64,000 nt of DNA, from the NCBI RefSeq assembly GCF_004210375.1, contig NC_134830.1:47559094-47623093 (forward strand), read 5' to 3'. This document shows positions 44,826 through 54,899 of this stretch, one piece after another. The stretch is from Tachypleus tridentatus. Taxonomy: Eukaryota; Arthropoda; Merostomata; Xiphosura; Limulidae. The notes under the pieces are model-generated. The model saw only the letters and a list, made by a program, of their open reading frames with translations, was not told the DNA's origin and searched no databases. The position numbers and the translations under genes are program-made. Position 1 is the first letter of the stretch; each line of letters starts with the position of its first letter.

Positions 44826-45027
44826 TATAACGATAGCTACGACAGGTACACAACAATGTCTAACTATAACAGTATTTAACAACGTACAACTACGACTGAT
44901 ATGTAACAATGTACAACAACAACTGATATGTAACAATGTACAGCTAGGATAGGTACGTAGTAATGTCCAGGCACGAGAGGTACGTAACAATGTCCAAGTA
45001 TAAAAGGTATGTAACAACTTTCAACTA
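44826..45027. repeat. About 29-bp minisatellite, left part
   Basis: Units resemble AACAATGTACAACTACGACT and GATATGT. Interrupted by the Tc1 element at 45028 and resuming at 46000. Confidence 0.75.
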
Positions 45028-45999
45028 CACCCTTGTGCAAATTAATTGAAACAAATGGTCATTTTACAATACTTTTAGCATGGCAGCCGGTGTAGGCTCG
45101 CTGGACCCGCTGATTTCCTTTAATAGTCATTTTTTCACACAAACGGCCTCATTAGCTGTGTTTTTCAGTAGGATCTATTTTTGGGATATATGACGAAATT
45201 TTGAGGAATTTTACGTCATTCGAAATTGCGTTAGAAGAACAAGAAGACCAGTCAAAAAACAACTTCTTACCAATTCAATGAAGAAAAAACGGTATCAATG
45301 GGGTCTGAAATACAAGAACTGGACGCAAGAACAATGAGTGACGAGACTCATTTCTTCGTACAGGGTCAAAGAAGTCTGCATATTCGCAGATCTCCAGGTG
45401 AGAAATTTCGAGAATCTCACATCAATCAGTTCGTAAAATATCCCTTGAAACAGATGTTTTGGGGCTTTTTCAGCTACTATAGTGTCGGAGGCTTATATAT
45501 CGTAGAAGGTATGATGCGAGGACCACAGTACATCAAAGCTTTGCAGAGAAGAGTCGTTCCAGAATTGAAAAAGAGATTTCCAGATAGATCTGGCATTTTT
45601 CAGCAAGATCTGGCTTCGTGCCACACATCGAAACTTGTGAAGAATTTTATGACTACAACGCGAATAAAGGTGCTGGACTGGCCTGGAAACTCCCCGGACT
45701 TAAATCCTATTGAAAATCTTTGGGCGATTTGTAAAGAAAGACTTCGGGGAAAAGATTGTACTACGAAAGATAAGCTAATTGAGGCCATAATTGAGGTGTG
45801 GTACCGCGATCCAAAAATTTATAAAGATTGCAGTCAACTCGTGGACTCGATGCCAAAGCAGATTAATGATCTTCTAAACATAAAGGCAGTCATATCATGT
45901 GTTAATTTGTGAGTAATTTTTGGATTCTCAGAAATAAAACGCAAAAAATTGAAAAAATCGTAATTTTCCGTCTTATTTCAATTAATTTGCACAAGGGTG
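45028..45999 (+). mobile_element. Tc1-like transposon, 5' deleted, catalytic half intact
   Basis: 972 bp with inverted ends CACCCTTGTGCAAATTAATT (TGAAA follows) and the exact inverse at the right, TA at 45026-45027 and 46000-46001. The DNA-binding half of the transposase is missing. One open frame spans the catalytic half. Ends match well, suggesting a fairly young copy. Confidence 0.93.
45298..45912 (+). CDS. Catalytic-domain-only Tc1-like transposase fragment
   Basis: 204 codons with no stop. The DDE triad is present: Asp in MSDETHFFVQG, Asp in IFQQDLASCHTSK and Glu in DLNPIENLW, with the usual spacing of about 34 residues between the last two. GFFSYYSVGGL is the conserved strand before the second Asp. 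The N-terminal HTH region is absent, so self-directed transposition is unlikely. The start ATG at 45298 is only the first Met in frame, and expression is unproven. Confidence 0.75.
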   Translation: MGSEIQELDARTMSDETHFFVQGQRSLHIRRSPGEKFRESHINQFVKYPLKQMFWGFFSYYSVGGLYIVEGMMRGPQYIKALQRRVVPELKKRFPDRSGIFQQDLASCHTSKLVKNFMTTTRIKVLDWPGNSPDLNPIENLWAICKERLRGKDCTTKDKLIEAIIEVWYRDPKIYKDCSQLVDSMPKQINDLLNIKAVISCVNL

Positions 46000-46480
46000 T
46001 ATGTCGGGTATGTAAGAGATGATCAACTATGACTAGTAATAATATCAATCTATGGCAGATATGCCAGTATGGTTATTTATGACAGCTAAGAAACAACTTC
46101 CAGGTAGGAGATATATGTAGCAACGTACAGCTCTTGAAGAACTTTTAGCAATAACAGATATGTAACAACAAACTGTTGAAGACAAACATTTCACAACGTA
46201 TAGCAACAGCAGTTATGTCAACATGGTTCTTTATGACAACTATGCAACAACAAACCACTATGATAGGTAGGTAAAACGTCCAGCTATGACAGATATGTAG
46301 CAACGTATAGATATGACAGATATGTACAATTATGCCATATATTTTTTATAATGCCCAGTAATAATAGACATGTGTGTAAGAACATTCAGCTTTGACCTAT
46401 ATTAAACAACGTCTAACTACGATAGGTTTATAAAAAAGTCCAATTATGATAGCTGTGTAACTACGTCTAGACATGAGAGA
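46000..46480. repeat. About 29-bp minisatellite, right part (diverged)
   Basis: Continues 44826-45027 with phrases such as GACAGATATGTAGCAACGTA and CTATGACAGATATGT; increasingly diverged to the right. Confidence 0.65.
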
Positions 46481-46499
46481 TATGTATTACATTTTCTAT

Positions 46500-46830
46500 A
46501 TGTGATATAATTAGTGGTCTTGTTTTTAGAACGCTTGAATTACAGTTTCTAGACGAGATAATTAGCAACCTTGATTTCAGAACGCTTGTATTACAGTTTT
46601 TAAACATGAAAATTAGTAGTCTTTTTTTCAGAACGTTTTGTATTACAGTTTATATATGTGATAATTAGTAGCATTGTTTTTAGAACGCTTGTAGTACAGT
46701 TTCTATACATGATACTTAGCAACCTTATTTCCAGAATGCTTGTATTACATTTTATATATGTGATAATTAGCAGTCTTGTTTTCAGTACGCTTGTATTTTA
46801 GTTTCTGTACTTGATACTTATCGATATTGT
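46500..46830. repeat. About 60-bp tandem repeat, five to six units
   Basis: Recurring TGATAATTAGTAGTCTTGTT, TTTAGAACGCTTGTATTACA and GTTTCTATA. Confidence 0.75.
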
Positions 46831-49800
46831 TAATACTATGTTATATTGTTTGTTTGTTTTCTTTTTACTGATATGTTAGATTGTTGTTTGTCACTAACAC
46901 TGAGATGTTAGATAGTTATTTGTTACTGGTACTGATATATTACATTGTTGTGTGTTACTGATACTGATATATTACATTGTTGGTTGTTATATAACTGTAT
47001 CCCAACTCTGTAGTAGTTGCATTTTTTTCATTATCACGTGGTTACGACCCTGAAAACTTTGTCAAAATCGTATTTTAAGGTATTTAAAAATTGAGTTTGA
47101 AATTCGTTCCTGAACCCTCTACATCGGTTTCAACCCAATACACATGACGTGAATGAAATCACGTACAGCTATCAAGACAGTAGCCCACAACTAAAACATA
47201 ATTTATCTTGTTGTAGGACGTAGCTCTCTTGACCTGAACTGAACAGGTGCGAGGACATTGAACTTTGGTGTTATTCATCATGCTGTTATTTGTAATTAAA
47301 CAATTAAATTACACCATAAAAAACTGCACTTTGTACAGTAGGTGTCTTATGTAAACCTATAATACTTAAATGATAATTTATTAATTAAACATTTTACACT
47401 CTGATTCTAGAATACTAAAATATTAAAATATAAATATTTAAAATAATAAAATATAACATATTAAAATATTTAAAAACTACAAGAAATGAAAGTCAAAATA
47501 TATCTATTTAAAACTTTTAAAAATACAATAAATTAAACATTTAAACATTGAACCAAACATGATAAATAGAATGTGAAATAAATGAATACTTAAGCTACTG
47601 GTGTTAAAGTCTAAATAGTACTTGATAAATAGTGTGAAACATGTGAATAGATAAGTTAAGGATGATAAACATTGAATCAGACTTAACAAATGTTCTGAAA
47701 CTAAATATCAAATATTTTCAAAGTTCCGAATCGTACTTAATGAATATTCTACGAAACAAATTATACCTATAAACAAAGGTAACAAGCATGGAGTCAAGCA
47801 AAGTGAATACCGATATATTTAAAAGAGTGAACGTTAATATAGTATATTTACTTAACAAAAAACTAATTAGAAATCAATATTTTTTACATACTTCAAAGAG
47901 CGTGAAATAAATATTGAGAACGTTTTTATAAATCTTACCGTTGCATCACTGAAATACTCTTGGATGTTACAAGATTCAGAAAGGAATCCTTTATATTTAA
48001 TGACAAAATCTCAGAGGAAATATAGAATGAAATTCCATGCACTTAACATGAAAGAAAATGAAACCCTTATAGAGAAAATGAAACGTACCTCAGGAAAATA
48101 AATAAAAAGTTTCCATATATTAATGTGAAAAGTACAAGATGAAGGAAATTACAATTTGCGTAGTTAATGGGAAAAATATCCCAGAAAATAAAATTGATAT
48201 CACGTGTAATTATTGAGAACATGTAGTAGAAAACTTATATTTCATGCATTTAGGTTAGAAAGTACCTGCGATAATAAAATAGAAAATATCCTAAGTGGTT
48301 CATATGTAAAATAAGCATGGGAAAAAGTAAAAAGCATCATAGGAAAGAAAGACAAAATTCACATGTGTTAGTGTGAAAAGTAAAAGATGAAAGAAAATAC
48401 ATTTTATGTAGTTATTGTTAAAAGTATCTAAGGAAGTAAAATACATTTAGATACACAAGAGTGTTTAGGCTAATATTTATTAATTAGTTTATTTTGTGAT
48501 TATATATTTAATGATTACTTAATTTTTATAACAACCATGTCAAAAGTAATTATTTTAAAGGCGACAGTCGTGACAAATTTCTTTACGTAACTCAGTAACA
48601 GTAGTATGTTGTGATTGCAGTTCTGCTGTTTAAACTGACGTCACGTTACACGAACCTTCTGTAATTTTCTCGCTGTCCTAAGTGAGTATTATTACACCAT
48701 AAAGTTTAATAGTTTGTAAAAAATTCTAGGTCTCAGATGAACAATGTATATATATATATATACATTCAGGTGACCAAGTGAGCGCAAGTCAAGTCAGAAA
48801 ACGTGAAGATAGGCTGGATGGTTGCTAGTTTAGCAGTAAGGAGCAATATTTTAAAGTGAGCTTCACAATTTAACACATAAAGAGAATAATTTGTCTTGTC
48901 AAAGGGAGTTCTAAAGTAATTGAGTCAGTCTGTGTGAATTTTTGACAAGGAAACAAAATTATTTAGAGGTTTAGATACAACTGTGATATCCATAGTGTAA
49001 AGAATTTTGTATATACATTTGACTTATTATGAATCTATTATTTCATAATAAATGGATTGTGTGCTATCCGTTTATTTTTTGAATTTATTGCCTACAAGTC
49101 ACATACATCTGTTGCAGAAGAATCCGGGCTCTACATAAACATACAATTTGACAAATTCAAAGATTCCATATTCTCAATGTACACCGAAACCAACATAGAA
49201 TAAAGATTCAATGCTTTAATGTCAAAATAAAGAAAGACATGAAACTCTTAACGTGAAAAGAGAAAACATGAAGATCCTACGTAGTTAATGATAAATTCAT
49301 TGAGCAATGTTTGGTTTCTGCTTTTAGATTACTGACATTTTTGGGCTATTTCTTACCAAGTTTTGTTTGTACGATTTGCAAAAAGACTTTTAATTAAAAC
49401 CACTTATAATTATATTTTGTCTAGCGTGTAGCCAGTGAAAATGACGGGATAAACATAACCACCTCCAACCCTTAACATAAATTAAGCCCACATCTCATAG
49501 CTAACGACTTCTAACATGCCGAAAAGCCAGTGCATTTTGGTAACACTACATTCCAACAATGCCTATTATGTCATGTTGCTTAGCAAACAAAAACAAACTA
49601 TAATCCAATATTGTTGTTAGTCTATGTACCGAAAATATTAAACGAAATGCATAGACAACAAAGCTGGAGAAATATTGGTTGATTTCTAACTTGGAATATC
49701 TATTGGTTAAACAAGTTTGTTCATTTTAATTAAAAATCTTCCTGATACAACAAAATATTTTTAATTCAGAAACGATTCAAGTTTAAAATGGAATCGACAT

Positions 49801-50140
49801 TTGCATTTTTGTGATAGATTTTACTCTAGGCTGGGTGATCCCACACTTTAGGCTTATTATACCAATACTTAATACACTTATAAAGTTTCAAGGCACCTGC
49901 CCCTTCACGTCCCCTTTGCACCCTTGTCTGGAGACTTGATGTTATATGAAAGTATTTAATTATGTTCCACTTCATTTTCAATATTTTGTGTGTGGATGTG
50001 GATTGAGTTCTTGATTTTAGAGCAGACAATCCAGTTTCCAATTTATTTGCTAACACAAAATATTTCCCGTTCTTTATGGTTCGGATGTGTTATAAGCGTG
50101 ACATTAAATTATTTGCCATAGATGGTGGGTGGTAAGGTGC
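46831..50140. other. No gene seen between the desaturase genes
   Basis: AT-rich sequence with weak local repetition (GTTACTGATACTGATATATT units at 46900-46990; AGGAAA and AAAAGT phrases at 48000-48480). No exon or RNA gene was recognised. Confidence 0.4.
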
Positions 50141-50166
50141 TGCTAATTAACTGCTTTTCGTCTGTT

Positions 50167-50576
50167 CGGTTGTACATAACCAGGAACAGCGACAGGTGGC
50201 GATCATACCTTCCCACAAACACAAATAATTTTCTTTTGCCAGAACGTGATTTCTTTAATGATTGTCTAACATATATACCTACTTTTAAATGCTATAAAAT
50301 ATAATACTTTTTGTATTCGGTTGTACATGATCAGGAACAGCGACAGGTGGCGATAATACCTTCCCACAAACACAAATAATTTTCTTTTGCCAGAACGTGA
50401 TTTCTTTAATGATTTCTAACATATATACCTACTTTTAAATGCTATAAAATATAATACTTTTTGTATTCGGTTGTACATAACCAGGAACAGCGACAGGTGG
50501 CGATAATACCTTCCCACAAACACAAATAATTTTCTTTTGCCAGAACGTGATTTCTTTAATGATTGTCTAACATATA
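50167..50576. repeat. 150-bp tandem repeat, three units, third split by a mariner
   Basis: Units start CGGTTGTACATAACCAGGAA at 50167, 50318 and 50468 and are almost identical (CAGCGACAGGTGGCGATAAT, TTTGCCAGAACGTGATTTC). The third is cut at CATATA and continues at 51483 after the mariner, ending near 51531. Confidence 0.95.
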
Positions 50577-51482
50577 CGAGGTCTGTTAAAAAATACGCGG
50601 ACTGTTTGAATTGCGCGGCTCCAGTTGGTTCCAGGGGAATTCGCTTGGTGTCGCTAGGTTCGCACAGATCAGCTGATTACGACGCCATTTCCCGATTGCA
50701 AATATCTTCATTTGTGTATTAGCTACGCGGTTTTAAATGAAGTGCGATTTTTTTCGTTTGGCGGATTTCAGAATGAATGACCTGAAGGAGCAACGACTTG
50801 CTGTGAAATTTTTTGTTAAACTTGGAAAATCTGCGACTGAAACTTTTGCTGTGCTTAACACGGCTTACGGTGATGTTGCTATGAAGCGTACGGCATGTTT
50901 CAAGTGGCATGAACGTTTTAAGGATGGTCGACAGTCCATTGAAGATGATGAGCGTCCTGGACGTCCTTCCACGTCAACTGACGACACACACGTTGACAAA
51001 ATCAACACCCTGGTGCGGGCAAATCGACGTCTGGCTGTCGGGGAGTTTGCTGAAGAGTGTGGGATATCAGTTGGATCTTGTTACGAGATTTTGACCGAAA
51101 AATTGAAGATGCACCGCGTTGCTGCGAAATTTGTGCCTCAGAACTCGTGCGTTTTTGGCCAAACACTCAATCACTGTTCTTCCCTACCCCCCTACTCACC
51201 TGACCTTGCTACTTGCGATTTTTTCTTGTTCCCCAAACTCAAAAGACCCTTGAAAGGAAGAAGATTTGAGACGATTCCCGAGATTAAGGCAAATGCGACG
51301 AAGGAGCTGGAGGACATTACAAAAGAGGCGTACCAGGATTGTTTCAACAAGTGGAAACACCGTTGGGATAAGTGTGTGCGTTGGGGAGAAGAGTACTTTG
51401 AAGGGGTCCCAGACCTGTAACTTCAAAATAAAGTACATTTTGTTTTATGACGTCAGTTCGCGTATTTTTTGAACAGCTCTCG
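50577..51482 (+). mobile_element. Internally deleted mariner with exact empty-site evidence
   Basis: 906 bp; inverted ends CGAGGTCTGTTAAAAAATAC and, in reverse from the right, CGAGAGCTGTTCAAAAAATA; both continue CGCG. TA at 50575-50576 and 51483-51484. Removing the element and one TA restores CATATATACCTAC, the sequence present at the same place in the two uninterrupted 150-bp units. This is direct proof of a TA-targeted insertion after the repeat had amplified. Confidence 0.97.
50737..51420 (+). CDS. Mariner transposase derivative: DNA-binding region kept, catalytic core deleted
   Basis: 227 codons without a stop; the likely original start is the Met at 50773 (MNDLKEQRLAVKFFVKLGKS). Two HTH regions are visible (VKFFVKLGKSATETFAVLN and ISVGSCYEILTEKLKMHRVA) around a basic linker (DDERPGRPST). 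After KFVPQ the frame jumps to PPYSPDLATCDFFLFPKLKR, so the stretch with the first two catalytic Asp is missing while the frame is preserved. It retains LKGRRFETI and the C-terminus. Such a protein could bind element ends but not cut. Expression is unknown. Confidence 0.8.
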   Translation: MKCDFFRLADFRMNDLKEQRLAVKFFVKLGKSATETFAVLNTAYGDVAMKRTACFKWHERFKDGRQSIEDDERPGRPSTSTDDTHVDKINTLVRANRRLAVGEFAEECGISVGSCYEILTEKLKMHRVAAKFVPQNSCVFGQTLNHCSSLPPYSPDLATCDFFLFPKLKRPLKGRRFETIPEIKANATKELEDITKEAYQDCFNKWKHRWDKCVRWGEEYFEGVPDL

Positions 51483-51739
51483 TATACCTACTTTTAAATG
51501 CTATAAAATATAATACTTTTTGTATTATGTTTTTGTTAATAACATTTTTACCAAGTATTGTAATTTGGAATGAACAACAATTACGAGAAATGATATGTAA
51601 AGGTTATCGTTATAAGAGCACCATCTGGTGTTCTTAATTTTCATTAACAAAAGCTACTTGTCTTGCTCTGGTAACAAAGGTAGCTGAAACTGATCAGATG
51701 TATCTAGTTGCTAGATGGGTTTAAAATGATGCAATGTTT

Positions 51740-52570
51740 TACTATACATCAAATAAACAGGTTCACTTGCTTTCATTACATTACATCAAAAGAATATCGT
51801 CTATGTGGTTGTATCTTAAATCAAATAAACACCCACCACATCAGTAGCATGTAATGGTACTTTATGTTAAATAAAATAAACATAGATAACCCATCACATC
51901 AGTTGGGTGTGAGGGTTCTTTATGCTAAATCAAATAAACATAGATAAACCCATCACATCAGTATCGTGTAATGGTTCTTTATGTTAAATAAAATACACAT
52001 TGATAATATATCACATCAGTAGGGTGTAAGGGTTCTTTATGTTAAATAAAATACACATTGATAATATATCACATCAGTGGTGTGTAACGTTTCTTTATGT
52101 TAAATAAAATAAACAAAGATAACCCATAACATCAGTAGGGTGTAATGGTTCTTTATGTTATATAAGATAAAAATAGATAACCCATCACATCAGTAAGGTG
52201 TAACGGTTCTTTATGTTAAATAAAATAAACATTGATAACCCATGACATAAATTACGTGCAATGGTTCTTTATGTTAAATAAAATACACATTGATAATATA
52301 TCACATCAGTAGGGTATAAGGGCTCTTTATGTTAGATAAAATACACATTGATAATATATCACATCAGTGGGGTGTAACGTTTCTTTATGTTAAATAAAAT
52401 AAACAAAGATACCCCATAACATCAGTAAGGTGTAACGGTTCTTTACGTTAAATAAAATAAACATTGATAACCCATCACATAAATTAGGTGCAATGGTTCT
52501 TTATGTTAAATCAAATAAATATAGATATCCAATCAAATCAGTAAGATGTAATGGTCCTTTATGTTAAATG
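51740..52570. repeat. About 60-bp minisatellite, about 14 units
   Basis: Units are variants of GGTTCTTTATGTTAAATAAA, ATAAACATAGATAACCCATC and ACATCAGTAGGGTGTAAT. Confidence 0.9.
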
Positions 52571-52999
52571 GTGCTACGCCACCTTTCACACCGATGAAAA
52601 TAATAGTTCTGTGTATTAAATATGTTCCTTTTAAAAGTTGTTTTGAACAATGTATTTATCCATAATAGAGTTAGGCTAAGAAAGATGAACTTTAAATGTA
52701 TAATATTTTTTACTGGATTAGAATTACATTTCTTGAAAACAAAATTATCGACGAAAACACAAAACATATTTTCCTTGAACAGTGACTGTAAGTATTGATA
52801 CTCAGTGTTATTACATATAACAGAATCTTTCAGAAGATAAGGTGACAGAACACAGCTTGTCTTCTCAAACATAGTTCCTCTCATACTAATCCTGACGACA
52901 AGAAGACCAATAGATAATAATCGATTTATGGACAGAGAAAAAGTTTCATCCATAAGTTTTACTGTCATTTAGTGTTTTAGTTAGTTTATGTAGGAAGTT

Positions 53000-53640
53000 A
53001 TGTATTTCTCTGTTAGTGTTTGGTAAGTGTAGGTAAGGAGATATGTCTCTCTTTATGGGAATTGTTTTGTTTTTCAGTTATTTTTGTAACTATGTGAGGA
53101 GATATGTTTCTCTTTCTTAGAGTTTTCAGTAATTTTATCTCAGGAGATATGCTTCTCCTTCTTAGTGTTTTTTAGTAACTTTATGTGAGGAGATATATCT
53201 CTCTTTCTTAGTTTTTTTTAGTAACATTATGTGAGGGGATATGTCTCTTTTAGTTTTTCTTAGTAACTTTATGTGAAGAGATACGTTTCTCATTCTTAGT
53301 GTTTTTTTTAGTAACTTTATATGAAAAAATATGCTTTTTCTTCCTTAGTGTTTTTGTAACTTTATATGAGAAGATATGTCTCACTTTATTATTTTTCTTT
53401 AGTAACTTTATGCGAGGAGATATGTCTCACTTTATTATTTTTCTTTAGTAACAGTATGTGAGGAGATATGTTTCTCTTTCTTGCTGTTTTGGTAAATGTG
53501 TGCAGGAAGTTATATCGGTTTCTTAGTATTATGGTGAGCTTATGTATCGAGTTATGTCTCTGTTTCTTAATGTTTTTGTTAGTTTATATAAAGAGTTATG
53601 TCTCTCTTTCTTAGTGTTTTGGTAACGTTTACATGTGTGT
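53000..53640. repeat. About 47-bp minisatellite, about 14 units
   Basis: Units are variants of GAGGAGATATGTCTCTCTTT, CTTAGTGTTTTT and AGTAACTTTATGT. The unit is unrelated to the 47-bp array at 27204. Confidence 0.88.
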
Positions 53641-53726
53641 GTGTGCAGGGGGGATATATATGTTTTACTTACAAGTTTTAATAAGATTCGTCCTGTCTAT
53701 TTTATTTATAATAGGTAGGATATATA

Positions 53727-53909
53727 TTGAACTATCAGCGTTGTGTTGTCCAACTGTATCGAACCGAAGACTTCCAAGATTACCTCTTGGAGACTGGTTT
53801 TCCAGTGTTCACTCTCTTTGCTACGATGACCACTAACCTAGTAAATTCCGTGTTGACAGCAAACGATTCTTTAAATAATTGTCCCAAACGGCTCCACAAT
53901 AAGTTTTAG
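53727..53909 (+). other. Unrecognised open segment, possible exon
   Basis: 60 codons encoding RCVVQLYRTEDFQDYLLETG and FPVFTLFATMTTNLVNSVLT, ending in a stop. Acceptor-like sites precede it (TTATAATAG at about 53713). Composition is less AT-rich than the flanking arrays. I do not recognise the peptide and found no partner exon. Confidence 0.2.
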
Positions 53910-54466
53910 GACTTTCAATGCTAAAAAATCTGATTTCTGTACTCTCACTAGACAGACAATGGATAGTTCGTCGTGGTTAACAATAAACAAACAACCTCAA
54001 TTAATTACGTATACTTGATATATACAGAACTCCATTATTTGCTTCAAAGAACTTAGAATTTCTATGAGCCTATGATATCTTTAAAAATACTAGTTTAACA
54101 ATGTGAAACTCAGTTTCTTGCTGTTATATCCTTAGAATGGTTCTGTTTTCATTGACTTAAGTTATTTTAAGAGATATGATAAAAAACCTACGATGTATGT
54201 AGCGTTTCCTATACGGAATTATTCTTAAATATTAAGAAATAGAGTTATATTACACTGAGCTTTGACATGGAGGCTTATTTGAAGTATACGTCAAGTGAAA
54301 CGTATCTAGTCAGTGTTTTCCAATATACATAGTTTTAAATGGTTTCAAATTGTAGCACAATGCTTTATGGTAATAGGTAGTTACTACCTGGTACACTTAG
54401 AATTAGGGTTAATATATACAACTATCAATATAGTTAAGGAATGTTATCTATTATTTGCAGCTGAGA

Positions 54467-54899
54467 CTAAAATATAGTTGTTGTTGAATCTCCTGTCTGC
54501 TCCTTTCGTTTTTTAATTTGTCCCTCTTGAGCTCTCCGTCTGTCATAAGCCAAACCCAACCACGCCATGACGTCAATAAAGACCGTGGTGATATTTAGGG
54601 TCCAGCCGAACTCGCTGGTGGAATAGTCCCAAGGGAAAGTATGGTGGTAATTATGGAAACCTTCTCCGAGGGCGTTCCACGAAACGAAAAAGTTCTCCCT
54701 GGGACCGATATACTTGTCATACGGTCTGTTGCCCCACAGGTGAGCTGCACTGTTAACCAGCCACGTGAAGTGCAGACTGACCACGTAGCGAAATATGGCG
54801 ACCATTAGGAAGGACCGGTAATATGTTTCTCCCCAACAGAGTGGCGGTATGACGGTGGGGACCACAAAGCTGAACGTTACGACAAGAGGCACGTAGTAC
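54467..54899 (-). CDS. Desaturase 2 exon 4 (C-terminal)
   Basis: The acceptor is CCCCGCAG. It completes Arg and encodes YYVPLVVTFSFVVPTVIPPL, LHFTWLVNSAAHLWGNRPYD, LGEGFHNYHHTFPWDYSTSE and FGWTLNITTVFIDVMAWLGL, with a basic C-terminal tail (QIKKRKEQTGDSTTTIF). Confidence 0.96.

Noticed and set aside
48740-48770. TA dinucleotide run near TGACGTCA-like motifs as a promoter
   Set aside because: No coding exon lies downstream on either strand within reach, and such motifs are expected by chance in AT-rich DNA.
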